Shown here piece after piece: positions 53,968-62,607 of a stretch of 64,000 nucleotides of DNA. The notes under the pieces are model-generated. The model worked only from the letters and a program-made list of their open reading frames with translations, ran no database searches and was not told where the DNA came from. Numbering within the stretch: position 1 is the first letter of the stretch; each line of letters starts with the position of its first letter. A program made the translations under genes and the position numbers. Source of the stretch: Simplicispira lacusdiani (GTDB lineage: Bacteria > Pseudomonadota > Gammaproteobacteria > Burkholderiales > Burkholderiaceae_C); the NCBI RefSeq assembly GCF_003604195.1, contig NZ_QXGR01000008.1, positions 121,101-185,100 on the forward strand, given 5' to 3'.

Positions 53968-54567
53968 ATGCATCAAGCCCTTCCCCTGCCGAGAACCCTG
54001 GTTCTGGGTTCGACCTCCCGCTACCGGCGCGAACTGCTGCAGCGCCTGCACCTGCCTTTCACCGTCACCGCCCCCGAGGTGGACGAAACTCCCGGCGCCG
54101 GCGAGGCCCCGCGCGCGCTGGCCCTGCGCCTGGCGCTGGCCAAGGCCCGCGCCGTGGCCGCACAGCACCCTGAGGCCGTGGTCATCGGCTCCGACCAAGT
54201 GGCCGACCTCGCCGGCCACGCCCTGGGCAAGCCCGGCACGCACGAGCGCGCCGTGGCGCAGCTGCGGCTCATGAGCGGCCACACCGTGGTGTTCCAGACC
54301 GCGCTGGCCGTGGTCTGCCTGGCCACCGGCTTCGAGCAGGTGGATCTGGCGCCCGTGGAGGTGCGCTTTCGCACGCTCACGGACGACGAGATCGAGCGCT
54401 ACCTGCGCGCCGAGCAGCCCTACGACTGCGCGGGCAGCGCCAAAAGTGAAGGCCTGGGCATCAGCCTGCTCGACGCCATCGTCAGCGACGACCCCACGGC
54501 CCTGGTCGGCCTGCCGCTGATCCGCACCTGCCGCATGCTGCGCGCCGCCGGGCTGACGCTGCCATGA
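53968..54567 (+). CDS. Maf/YceF-type nucleotide pyrophosphatase
   Basis: 199-residue Maf-like house-cleaning enzyme. LVLGSTSRYRRELLQRL is the Maf signature; EVDETPGAGEAPRALALRLALAKA and VVIGSDQVADLAG supply the metal-binding acids. Its place beside yceD-rpmF matches E. coli yceF, which hydrolyses 7-methyl-GTP, so that activity is the best guess. Its stop overlaps the next start by 4 bp. Confidence 0.88.
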   Translation: MHQALPLPRTLVLGSTSRYRRELLQRLHLPFTVTAPEVDETPGAGEAPRALALRLALAKARAVAAQHPEAVVIGSDQVADLAGHALGKPGTHERAVAQLRLMSGHTVVFQTALAVVCLATGFEQVDLAPVEVRFRTLTDDEIERYLRAEQPYDCAGSAKSEGLGISLLDAIVSDDPTALVGLPLIRTCRMLRAAGLTLP

Positions 54568-55349
54568 GCGCCGCCGCTCCCGCACGCGGGCGCCTGTTCC
54601 TGGTGCCCGCGCCCCTGGATTTCGGATGTGAAACCACGGCGCCGCTGCCGCAGGCGCTGCCCGATGGCACGCTGACCACGGCGGCACGGCTCACGCACTG
54701 GATCTGCGAGAACGCCAAAAGCACGCGCGCCTACCTCAAGCGCGTGGACACCCTGCACCCGCTCGCCCTGCCCCTGCAGGAGCAGCAGATCACCGAACTG
54801 CCGCGCGAGGTGCACAAGAAAGGCGACCACTGCGGCAAGGGCGCCGCGCCGTTCGACGCCCGCCCCCTGCTGGCGCCGGCCCTGGCCGGGCACGACATCG
54901 GACTGGTCAGCGAGGCCGGCATGCCCGCCGTGGCCGACCCCGGCAGCTCCGTGGTACGCGCCGCGCACGACCTTGGGCTGGAGGTGGTGCCGCTGGTGGG
55001 GCCGGTGTCGCTGCTGCTGGCCCTGGCGGCCAGCGGGCTCAACGGCCAGAACTTCACCTTCGTCGGCTACCTGCCGCAGGACGCCGACGAGCGCACCCAG
55101 CGCATCCGCGCGCTGGAAGCCCTGGCGCTCAAGACCGGCCAAACGCAGCTCTTCATCGAAACGCCCTATCGCAACGCCGCCCTGCTCCAGGCCCTTCTGC
55201 ACACGCTGCAGCCCGCCACGCGCCTGGCGCTGGCCAGCGGCCTCACGCTGGAGAGCGCGCGCATCCGCAGCCAGAGTGTGCAGCAATGGCGCCAGCGCCC
55301 CGAGGCACCCGACAAGCACACGCCCGTGGTCTTCGCACTCGGGCGCTGA
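54564..55349 (+). CDS. RsmI-like SAM-dependent methyltransferase
   Basis: 261-residue tetrapyrrole-methylase-fold protein. LFLVPAPLDFG start, GHDIGLVSEAGMPAVADPGS, VVPLVGPVSLLLALAASGLNGQ and FIETPYRN match RsmI-related enzymes, but the N-terminal region lacks the GTLYVVATPIGNLxD motif of true RsmI and has CETTAPLPQALP instead. Probably a paralogue of the 16S rRNA C1402 methyltransferase; substrate uncertain. Confidence 0.8.
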   Translation: MSAAAPARGRLFLVPAPLDFGCETTAPLPQALPDGTLTTAARLTHWICENAKSTRAYLKRVDTLHPLALPLQEQQITELPREVHKKGDHCGKGAAPFDARPLLAPALAGHDIGLVSEAGMPAVADPGSSVVRAAHDLGLEVVPLVGPVSLLLALAASGLNGQNFTFVGYLPQDADERTQRIRALEALALKTGQTQLFIETPYRNAALLQALLHTLQPATRLALASGLTLESARIRSQSVQQWRQRPEAPDKHTPVVFALGR

Positions 55350-55614
55350 CCCCCTCGCCGCCCGCCGCAACGCGGCTCCCGACCGGCGCGCTCCATTCAG
55401 GCTTCGCGGCCTGCACCCGGCCCGGCCGCACCACCGCCCCACCCTCCACGCAGGCCCTCAGCAGGGTGGCGCGCGCCTGCGCGCAGCCCTTGCAACGATT
55501 CGCAAAACGTATTGATCAGTCCATCGATTCAATTGGACACGAATCGCCCGCTCTCCCAAGATAGCGCCCAGCCCTCCAGCCGAGAGGGACCAGCCCACGA
55601 CACGGAGACAAACC
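55350..55614. other. 265-bp gap before the catabolic cassette
   Basis: No gene seen. It ends with AACGTATTGATCAGTCCATCG and ATTCAATTGGACACG at about 55506-55540, an AT-rich stretch with the dyad GTCCA-N10-TGGAC, a plausible promoter/operator for the solute-binding-protein gene, perhaps for the LysR at 59440. GGAGACAAACC precedes the next ATG. Confidence 0.4.
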
Positions 55615-56577
55615 ATGCAACGCATCCCTTTCCTCCCCGCCCTGCTGAGCCTGGCGTTCAGCGCCAGCATGGCGCACGCCCAAGGCTATCCTTCCGCGCC
55701 CATCACCCTGGTCGTGCCCTTTGCGGCCGGCAGCGGCACCGACTCGGTCGCGCGGGCCGTGGGCCAGAAGCTGTCGGACCGCCTCAAGCAGCCCGTGGTG
55801 ATCGACAACAAGCCCGGCGCCAGCGCCCAGATAGGCGCGCAGTTCGTGGCCAAGGCCAAGCCCGACGGCTACACGCTGTTCATGACGACCAACACGTCCC
55901 ACTCGGCCAACCCCAGCCTGTACAGCAACCTCAAATACGACCCCATCAAGGACTTCACCCCGATCGCCCGCGTGGGCGAACTGCCTTTCGCCCTGGCGGT
56001 GCATCCAGCGGTGCCCGCCAAGTCCCTCAAGGAGCTGATCGACTACGGCAAGGCCAACCCCGGCAAGCTCAGCTATGCCACGCCCAACAGCACCTCGCTG
56101 GTGGCGTCCGAGACGATCCGGCGCATCACCGGCGTGGACATGCTGGGCATTCCCTACAAATCCAGCCCCCAGGCCATGACCGACCTGGTGGGCGGGCAGG
56201 TGCAGCTCTACGTGGTGGACCTGGGCTCGGGCTTGGGCATGCTCAAGACCGACAAGGTGCGCGCCCTGGGCATCACCACTGCCGAGCCCTCGCCCCTGCT
56301 GCCCGGCGTCCCGCCCATCGGCAAGACCGTCCAGGGCTTCGCGCTGACCTCGTGGAACGGCATCTTCGGCCCGGCCGGCCTGCCGCCCGCCGTGGTCGAG
56401 CGACTCAACAGCGAACTGCAGGCGGTGCTGGGCAACAAGGACCTGCAGGACAAGCTCAGCCAGATCGGCTTCCAGGTGTGGCCGAGCAAGACGCCGGACG
56501 AGTTCGCCCGCTACGTGGCCGACCAGCTCAACCACTGGGGTTCGCTCATCAAGCAGGCGGGCATCCGCGCGGAATGA
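55615..56577 (+). CDS. Bug/TctC-type tripartite tricarboxylate transporter receptor
   Basis: 320-residue periplasmic solute-binding protein. Signal peptide MQRIPFLPALLSLAFSASMAHA; mature part YPSAPITLVVPFAAGSGTDSVAR with the conserved ligand loops DNKPGASAQIGAQFVAKAK and YATPNSTSLVASETI. Typical of the large Bug family in Burkholderiales; the membrane partners TctA/B are not here. Ligand probably a carboxylate, possibly the substrate of the adjacent CoA-transferase. Confidence 0.9.
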   Translation: MQRIPFLPALLSLAFSASMAHAQGYPSAPITLVVPFAAGSGTDSVARAVGQKLSDRLKQPVVIDNKPGASAQIGAQFVAKAKPDGYTLFMTTNTSHSANPSLYSNLKYDPIKDFTPIARVGELPFALAVHPAVPAKSLKELIDYGKANPGKLSYATPNSTSLVASETIRRITGVDMLGIPYKSSPQAMTDLVGGQVQLYVVDLGSGLGMLKTDKVRALGITTAEPSPLLPGVPPIGKTVQGFALTSWNGIFGPAGLPPAVVERLNSELQAVLGNKDLQDKLSQIGFQVWPSKTPDEFARYVADQLNHWGSLIKQAGIRAE

Positions 56578-56581
56578 ACCC

Positions 56582-57823
56582 ATGAGCAACGCGCAAGCAC
56601 AGTCCCACGGCGGCCCGCTGGCGGGCGTCCGGGTCCTGGACCTGACCTCGGTCATCATGGGGCCGTTCGCCACCCAGATCCTGGCCCAACTCGGCGCCGA
56701 GGTCATCAAGGTGGAGACACCCGAGGGCGACAACATGCGCCATGTGGGCCCCATGGTGCACCCCGGCATGGGCCACATCTTCCTGCATGCCAACGCGGGC
56801 AAGCGCAGCATCGTGCTCGACCTCAAGCACGCCGAGGGCCGCGAGGCCGCGCTGCGCCTGGCCGAGGACTGCGACGTGCTCATCAGCAATGTGCGTCCGC
56901 AGGCCCTGGCCCGGCTGGGGCTGGACTACGAGGCCGTGCGGGCGCGCAACCCGCGCATCATCCACGTGAGCTGCTGCGGCTTCGACCAGGACGGCCCCGA
57001 CGCCGCCCGCCCCGCCTACGACGACCTGATCCAGGGCGCCACCGGCATTCCCTGGCTGATGCAGGCCTACGGCGCCGCCGAGCCCTGCTACGCGCCCACC
57101 ACGCTGTCCGACCGCGTGACTGGGCTGCATGCGGTGTACGCGGTGACCGCCGCGCTGTACGCGCGCAGCCAGACGGGCCAGGGCCAGGCCGTCGTGGTGC
57201 CCATGTTCGAGGCCATGGCGCAGTTCATCCTGGGCGACCACATGGCGGGCCTGAGCTTCGAGCCGCCGCGCGGCGACCCCGGCTATGCCCGGCTGCTGAC
57301 CCCGCACCGCAAGCCCTACGCCACCCGCGACGGCATGCTGTGCGTGCTGATCTACAACGACAAGCACTGGCGCAGCTTCTTCGCCGCCATCGGCGAATCG
57401 GAAGGCCTGGCGCGCGACCCGCGCTTTGCCACGCACGGCGCCCGCGCCGCCCACATCGACACGGTGTACGCCGAGGTGGCCCGGCTGATGCGCACGCGCA
57501 CCACCGCCGAGTGGCGCGCCCTGCTCGACGCTGCCGACGTGCCCAACATGCCCATGAACAGCCCGGCCGACCTGCTGGCCAACCCGCAGTTGCGCGCCAC
57601 CGGTTTCGTGCGCGAAACCCTGCACCCCAGCGAAGGCCCGCTGCACACCCTGGCCCACCCCACCCGCTGGTCGGCCACGCCGCCCGCGCGCGAGCAGGCC
57701 CCGGCCCCGCGCCTGGGCGAGCACACGCGCGCGCTGCTGGCCGAGGCCGGCTACCCGCCCGAACGCATCGAGGCGCTGCTGGCCCAGGGGGCCTGCCGCG
57801 CCGCCGAACCCACCACCGCCTGA
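56582..57823 (+). CDS. CaiB/BaiF (family III) CoA-transferase
   Basis: 413-residue family III CoA-transferase that activates a carboxylic acid. LAGVRVLDLTSVIMGPFATQILAQLGAEVIKVE start, HAGKRSIVLDLK-type box (NAGKRSIVLDLKHAEG), and the expected catalytic Asp in RPAYDDLIQGATG (147/148). 4 bp after the solute-binding gene and 13 bp before the cupin, so clearly one operon. Confidence 0.9.
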   Translation: MSNAQAQSHGGPLAGVRVLDLTSVIMGPFATQILAQLGAEVIKVETPEGDNMRHVGPMVHPGMGHIFLHANAGKRSIVLDLKHAEGREAALRLAEDCDVLISNVRPQALARLGLDYEAVRARNPRIIHVSCCGFDQDGPDAARPAYDDLIQGATGIPWLMQAYGAAEPCYAPTTLSDRVTGLHAVYAVTAALYARSQTGQGQAVVVPMFEAMAQFILGDHMAGLSFEPPRGDPGYARLLTPHRKPYATRDGMLCVLIYNDKHWRSFFAAIGESEGLARDPRFATHGARAAHIDTVYAEVARLMRTRTTAEWRALLDAADVPNMPMNSPADLLANPQLRATGFVRETLHPSEGPLHTLAHPTRWSATPPAREQAPAPRLGEHTRALLAEAGYPPERIEALLAQGACRAAEPTTA

Positions 57824-57836
57824 CAGGAGCCCCGCC

Positions 57837-58241
57837 ATGAACCCCAGCTACCTGGTGCGCGCCGCCGACGTGCCCGCCTACCAGCCCGCCAACCACCAGC
57901 ACACGCACAACCAGCGCCTCATCGGCCCCGAGACCGTGGGCGCCCGGCAGATGGAAGTGCTGCTGGGCACGCTGCACAAGGGCGGCGGCGCCCTGCCCCA
58001 CGCCCACCCCGGCATCGAGCAGGCCTGCTACCTGCTCGAAGGCACGGCCCGTGCCGAAGTGGCCGGCCAGGTGTTCGATATGGTGCCGGGCGACACCTGC
58101 TTCTTCCCCGCCGACCAGATGCATGTGTTCACCGTGACCAGCGACACCCCGGTCAAGCTGCTGGTGATCTACAGCCCGCCCTATGGCGAATCGCCCGACA
58201 AGGTGATCCGCCCCGCCCCCCCTGCCGGAGCCACCGCATGA
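57837..58241 (+). CDS. Cupin-domain protein
   Basis: 134-residue single-domain cupin. GALPHAHPGIEQACYLLEG (metal-binding His/Glu) and the second box DTCFFPADQMHVF are intact, so it probably binds a metal. Its role in the cassette (isomerase, dioxygenase or sensor) cannot be told. Stop overlaps the acyl-CoA dehydrogenase start by 4 bp. Confidence 0.82.
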   Translation: MNPSYLVRAADVPAYQPANHQHTHNQRLIGPETVGARQMEVLLGTLHKGGGALPHAHPGIEQACYLLEGTARAEVAGQVFDMVPGDTCFFPADQMHVFTVTSDTPVKLLVIYSPPYGESPDKVIRPAPPAGATA

Positions 58242-59401
58242 ACTTCGCCCTGACCCCCGACCAGGAGCAGATCCGTGACGCCATCGAGCGCGTCTGCGCC
58301 CCGTTCGACGCCGACTACTGGCTGCGCAAGGACACCGAAGGCGGCTTCCCGGACGACTTCCACCGCGCCCTCGCCGACTCGGGCTGGCTGGGCATCGCCA
58401 TGCCCGAAGCCTACGGCGGCGCGGGCCTGGGCATCAGCGAGGCGGCGCTGATGATGCACACCATTTCAGCCACGGGCGCCGGCCTGTCGGGCGCATCGGC
58501 GGTGCACATGAACATCTTCGGCCTGCACCCGGTCGTGGTGTTCGGCACGGACGAGCAAAAAAAGCGCTGGCTGCCGCCGCTGATCCAGGGCCGCGACCGC
58601 GCCTGCTTCGGCGTCACCGAACCCAACACCGGCCTCAACACCCTCAAGCTCAAGACCCGCGCGGTGCGCGAGGGCGACCACTACGTCGTGCATGGCCAGA
58701 AGGTGTGGATCAGCACGGCCCAGGTGGCCAACAAGATCCTGCTGCTGGCGCGCACCACGCCCGCCGAGGACTGTCAGGGCACCGAAGGCCTGAGCCTGTT
58801 CTACACCGACCTCGACCGCAGCACCGTGGAGGTGCGCGAGATCGACAAGCTGGGCCGCAAGTGCGTGGACTCCAACCAGGTCTTCATCGACGGCCTGCGC
58901 ATCCCGGTCGAAGACCGCGTGGGCGAGGAAGGCAAGGGCTTCAGCTATATCCTGCACGGGCTCAACCCCGAGCGCATCCTGATCGCCAGCGAGGCCGTGG
59001 GCCTGGGCCGCGCGGCGCTGCGGCGCGGCGCCCTCTACGCCAACGAGCGCGAGGTGTTCGGCCGCCCCATCGGCCAGAACCAGGGCATCCAGCACCCGCT
59101 GGCCAAGTCGTGGATGGAACTGGAAGCGGCCCACCTGATGGTGCAGAAGGCCGCGTGGCTCTACGACCAGCACCTGCCCTGCGGCGCCGAGGCCAACAGC
59201 GCCAAGTACCTCGCGGCCGAGGCCTGCTACCGCGCCTGCGAGAACGCCATCTTCACGCACGGCGGCATGGGCTACGCCAAGGAATACCACGTCGAGCGCT
59301 ACCTGCGCGAAGCCTGGATTCCGCGCCTGGCGCCCGTGAGCCCGCAGCTCATCCTGTGCTTCATCGCCGAGAAGGTGCTGGGGCTGCCCAAGTCGTATTG
59401 A
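58238..59401 (+). CDS. Acyl-CoA dehydrogenase
   Basis: 387-residue FAD flavoprotein that desaturates an acyl-CoA. MPEAYGGAGLGISEAALMM, FGVTEPNTGLNTLKLKT, HGQKVWIST and the C-terminal THGGMGYAKEYHVERYLRE match the family. Next to a CoA-transferase, it suggests activation and oxidation of a branched or dicarboxylic acid. Followed after 38 bp by the LysR gene. Confidence 0.92.
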   Translation: MNFALTPDQEQIRDAIERVCAPFDADYWLRKDTEGGFPDDFHRALADSGWLGIAMPEAYGGAGLGISEAALMMHTISATGAGLSGASAVHMNIFGLHPVVVFGTDEQKKRWLPPLIQGRDRACFGVTEPNTGLNTLKLKTRAVREGDHYVVHGQKVWISTAQVANKILLLARTTPAEDCQGTEGLSLFYTDLDRSTVEVREIDKLGRKCVDSNQVFIDGLRIPVEDRVGEEGKGFSYILHGLNPERILIASEAVGLGRAALRRGALYANEREVFGRPIGQNQGIQHPLAKSWMELEAAHLMVQKAAWLYDQHLPCGAEANSAKYLAAEACYRACENAIFTHGGMGYAKEYHVERYLREAWIPRLAPVSPQLILCFIAEKVLGLPKSY

Positions 59402-59439
59402 GCGCCGGGGCCCGGCGTGCGCACGGGCACTGAGGCATC

Positions 59440-60336
59440 ATGCCGGGCATGAAACTGCACCTGCTGCGCTACTTCTCCGTGCTGGCCGAAGAACTGCATT
59501 TCGGCCGCGCCGCCGAGCGGCTGGCCATCACCCAGCCGCCGCTGAGCTCGGGCATCAAGGCGCTGGAGGACGAGCTGGGCGTGCGGCTGTTCGAGCGCAA
59601 CAGCAAGCATGTGGAGCTGACGCCCGCGGGCCGCGCCTACCTGGCCGAGGTGCGGCTCGTGCTCGACCGCGTGGCCCAGGCCGGCGAAACCGCCCGCGCC
59701 GTGGCCGGCGGGCAGCAGGGGCGGCTGGACGTCGGCTTCACCGGCTCCATGGTGTACCGCGACATGCCGCGCATCGTGCAGGCCTTCCACGCGCAGGCCC
59801 CCGGCATGGAGGTGAACCTGCGCGAGATGTCGTCGAGCGAACAGATCGAGGCCCTGCTGCACCGCCAGCTCCACGTGGGTTTCATCAACACCAGCGCCGT
59901 GCCGGCGCGGCTGCGCAGCGTGCCCCTGGCCGACGACCACTTCATGTGCTGCCTGCCCGACGCCCACCCGCTGGCCCAGGCCGCCAGCATCGATCTGCGC
60001 ACCCTGGCCGACGAAACCTTCGTGATGTTCTCGCGCGAGGTGGCCCCCGCCAACCACGACAACGTGATCGCCCTGTTGCACCGCGCCGGCATCCACCCGC
60101 AGACACGGCACGCCGCCCGACAGTGGCTGACCGTGGTCGCGCTGGTGGCCTCGGGCATGGGGGTGGGGCTGGTGCCGGCTTCCATGGCGCGCGCGGGCAT
60201 CACCGGCGCGCGCTTCGTGCCCCTGCGGGGGCTGACACACCCCACTGTCGGGGTGCTGGCCTGGCATGCCGAGCAGACATCGCCCGCGCTGCAGGCTTTC
60301 ATCGCCATCGCCAGCACGGGGGCCGCGCCCCGCTGA
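59440..60336 (+). CDS. LysR-family regulator of the catabolic cassette
   Basis: 298-residue LysR-type regulator. HTH residues about 4-62 (LHLLRYFSVLAEELHFGRAAERL ... ISQPPLSS-type TQPPLSSGIKALEDELG), then the effector domain. Unlike most LysR genes it is not divergent but at the end of the operon on the same strand; autoregulation of the whole set would follow. A second in-frame ATG lies at 59449. Confidence 0.9.
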   Translation: MPGMKLHLLRYFSVLAEELHFGRAAERLAITQPPLSSGIKALEDELGVRLFERNSKHVELTPAGRAYLAEVRLVLDRVAQAGETARAVAGGQQGRLDVGFTGSMVYRDMPRIVQAFHAQAPGMEVNLREMSSSEQIEALLHRQLHVGFINTSAVPARLRSVPLADDHFMCCLPDAHPLAQAASIDLRTLADETFVMFSREVAPANHDNVIALLHRAGIHPQTRHAARQWLTVVALVASGMGVGLVPASMARAGITGARFVPLRGLTHPTVGVLAWHAEQTSPALQAFIAIASTGAAPR

Positions 60337-60346
60337 GCGCCCAGCC

Positions 60347-60385
60347 TCCCGCCCGCGAACGGCGCGTGGCGCCACCTGGGCGGGA
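60347..60385. terminator. Hairpin between convergent lysR and ZIP genes
   Basis: 8-bp arms TCCCGCCC/GGGCGGGA enclose a smaller stem GGCGC-GTG-GCGCC. No T-run on either side. It lies in the 74-bp gap between converging genes, where a two-way transcript end is expected. Confidence 0.4.
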
Positions 60386-60410
60386 AGGATCTCAGAGCGT
60401 ATTTACGATC

Positions 60411-61265
60411 TCAGTGCGCGTGCGCCAAGCCGCTGAGCAGGACAACGACCCCCATGCCCACCGCGAGCCAAAGAATCTGCAGCGTGGTTTCGCGCGCGCC
60501 CAGGCGCTTTTGCAGTTGGGGGATCAGGTCGGCCAGCGCCACATAGATAAAGCTGCTCGACGCCACCACCAGGAAGTACGGCAGCCAGTCGTGCAACTGC
60601 GCCACCAGGAAGTAACCCACCAGGCCGCCAATGGCCGTCACCGCACCGGCCAGCGACACCTTGACCACCGCCATGCGCCGGCTCGCGCTGGTCTGCTGCA
60701 GCACCGCCAGGTCGCCGATGTGGTGCGGCACCTCGTGCGCCAGCACCGACACGGCCGCCACCAGGCCCAGGCGCAGGTCGGCCACGAAGGCCGAGGCGAT
60801 CAGCACCCCGTCGCCAAAGCAATGCACGCTGTCGCCCGCCAGCAGCGTCCAGCCGCCCGCCGGGCGCGGAGCCTCGGCAGAACCATGGGCGCCGTGGTGC
60901 CCGGCATGGCCATGCGCGTGCGCGTGCGCATGGCCGTGGTGGTGGTGATGGTGGTGGTGCCCGGCACCGTGGGCGCCGTGGTTGTGCTCATGGCCGTGGT
61001 GCCACAGCTCGGCCTTGTCGAGCAGGAAGAAGAACACCACGCCCACCAGCAGCGTGGCGAACAGGTCGTGCGCGCCGGCCTGGCTCTCGAACGCCTCGGG
61101 CAGCAGGTGCATGAAGGCCGTGGCCAGCAGCGCGCCCGCCGCCAGGCTCAGCAAATGCTGCGTGCCCTCCTTGCCACCCAAACCCACGCGCATGAGCAGG
61201 GCCGCGAGCCACACGCTGCCGATGCCCGTGGCCAGCGTGGACAAAATGATTGCTATTAATGTCAT
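60411..61265 (-). CDS. ZIP-family metal transporter
   Basis: 284-residue inner-membrane ZIP transporter, probably zinc or other divalent import. Eight hydrophobic helices; a His-rich cytoplasmic loop (about residues 75-115) holds an unbroken run of eight His and many His-Gly/His-Ala pairs. The transport site is HCFGDGVLIASAF (helix IV) and LAHEVPHHIGDLAVL (helix V). The start codons (ATGACATTAATAGCAATC) lie inside a family-1 repeat-like sequence. Confidence 0.88.
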   Translation of the reverse strand: MTLIAIILSTLATGIGSVWLAALLMRVGLGGKEGTQHLLSLAAGALLATAFMHLLPEAFESQAGAHDLFATLLVGVVFFFLLDKAELWHHGHEHNHGAHGAGHHHHHHHHGHAHAHAHGHAGHHGAHGSAEAPRPAGGWTLLAGDSVHCFGDGVLIASAFVADLRLGLVAAVSVLAHEVPHHIGDLAVLQQTSASRRMAVVKVSLAGAVTAIGGLVGYFLVAQLHDWLPYFLVVASSSFIYVALADLIPQLQKRLGARETTLQILWLAVGMGVVVLLSGLAHAH

Positions 61266-61300
61266 AGCTTATTGCGCTTTCCCCGTAAGCCCTGGAGGCT
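61244..61300. repeat. Family-1 repeat-like sequence at the ZIP gene start
   Basis: AATGATTGCTATTAATGTCATAGC, then TTATTGCGCTTTCCCCGTAAGC: the TAGC...GCGCTT pattern of family 1. It covers the first seven codons of the ZIP gene and its ribosome-binding region. Confidence 0.5.
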
Positions 61301-61578
61301 GTTTTTATTCATTATTCATGGACTGCGGGCCATCGAGAAAGCCCAGCCCTGGCGGCAGGCCGGGCAAGGCCCTTGGGCGGCGGGCCGGTCATCCGGCCCG
61401 GATGCAGTGCGTCGGCGGCCACCAACGGGCGCCGCGCGGATTTTCATCTTAGCAAGCCTGTCAAGCACTGCGGGCCAGGCAAAGGCAGCGGGCCGCGCAG
61501 GGCTTCGCGCCGCCACCGGCCACCAGCGCCGGCATTGCGGGTGTAATGGCGGCCAGGCCCCCACCGCCGGAGCACAGC
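61266..61578. other. 313-bp gap between the divergent ZIP and epimerase genes
   Basis: Apart from the repeat at its left end, it contains a GC-rich dyad GGGCCGG-TCAT-CCGGCCC near 61388-61405 and a region (TTTTTATTCATTATTCATGG, 61301-61320) that is AT-rich and could carry promoters. No convincing gene; short frames here are not protein-like. Confidence 0.4.
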
Positions 61579-62469
61579 ATGCACATTCTCCTGACCGGCT
61601 CGACCGGCTTCATCGGCCAGACACTGCGCGCCGCGCTGGAACGCGCCGGCCATGCGGTGCACTGCGGCGTATCGCCCCGCCATGCCCCGGCCACCGGCCA
61701 GGCGCCCATGGACTTCGCCCACGACACCACGCCCGGCGCCTGGTTGCCGCGCCTGCAAGGCATCGACGCCGTGGTCAACGCCGTGGGCGTGCTGCGCGAC
61801 AGCCGCGCGCGCCCCATCGCCGCCGTGCACCAGCACACCCCCTGCGCCCTGTTCCAGGCCTGCGCCCAGGCCGGCGTGCGCCGCGTGGTGCAGATCTCGG
61901 CCCTGGGCATCGAGGGCAGCGCCACGCGCTACGCCCGCACCAAGCTCGCCGCCGAGGCCTGCCTGCGCACCCTGGCCGACGCCGGCCAGCTCGACCCCGT
62001 GGTGCTGCGCCCCAGCGTGGTGTTTGGCAAGGGCGGCGACAGCAGCGCCCTGTTCATGAACCTGGCCCGCCTGCCCGTGGTGGTGTTCCCCGCGCCCATG
62101 CTCACGGCGCGCATCCAGCCCGTGTCGGTGCACGACCTGGCCGCCGCCGTGGTGGCCCTGCTCGGCCCGGCCCTGCAGCGCACCGGCACCATCGCCTGCC
62201 CCGGCCCCGAGCCCCTGCGCATGGGCGACTTTGTGGCCAGCCTGCGCCAGCAGCAGGGCCACGGCCCCGCGCGGGTGCTGCGCCTGCCCCTGCCGCTCAC
62301 CCGCCTGAGCGCCCGCATGGGCGACCTGCTGCCTGCCTCCGTGCCCTGGTGCAGCGAATCGCTGGCCATGCTGGACAGCGACAACGTGGGCGACCCGGCG
62401 GCGTTCGAGCAACTGCTGGGCCGGCCGGGGGTGCATTACAGCCGGTTGGTGGCGGGGGCATGGCGGTGA
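61579..62469 (+). CDS. NAD(P)-binding epimerase-like protein (NDUFA9/YfcH type)
   Basis: 296-residue Rossmann-fold protein of the atypical SDR type. MHILLTGSTGFIGQTLRAAL binds NAD(P); the later RTKLAAEACLR holds a Lys in place of the classic YxxxK. Similar proteins are annotated as complex I NDUFA9-like or UbiE-neighbour epimerases; the reaction is unknown. ATG at 61579 chosen, as the upstream Pro-rich extension is unlikely. C-terminus unusual: LPLPLTRLSARMGDLLPAS. Confidence 0.8.
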   Translation: MHILLTGSTGFIGQTLRAALERAGHAVHCGVSPRHAPATGQAPMDFAHDTTPGAWLPRLQGIDAVVNAVGVLRDSRARPIAAVHQHTPCALFQACAQAGVRRVVQISALGIEGSATRYARTKLAAEACLRTLADAGQLDPVVLRPSVVFGKGGDSSALFMNLARLPVVVFPAPMLTARIQPVSVHDLAAAVVALLGPALQRTGTIACPGPEPLRMGDFVASLRQQQGHGPARVLRLPLPLTRLSARMGDLLPASVPWCSESLAMLDSDNVGDPAAFEQLLGRPGVHYSRLVAGAWR

Positions 62470-62479
62470 GGCTGAGCGC

Positions 62480-62555
62480 GAATATTTCAAGCTTAATCAG
62501 CCGAAAGCGCCTGCTGGTTTTAAGCATTTTGCTATTCAATCAATAGCAAATCAAT
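62480..62555. repeat. Short interspersed hairpin repeat (family 1), 3' of the epimerase gene
   Basis: GAAAGCGCCTGCTGGTTTTAAGC followed by the dyad TTGCTATT-CAATC-AATAGCAA (8-bp arms). It marks the boundary between the high-GC chromosome and the lower-GC right edge. Confidence 0.5.
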
Positions 62556-62607
62556 CACTCCTGGTACTCATCTGGAGACCCGTTTTGCGGCATTGAATAA
62601 GGAGCGG

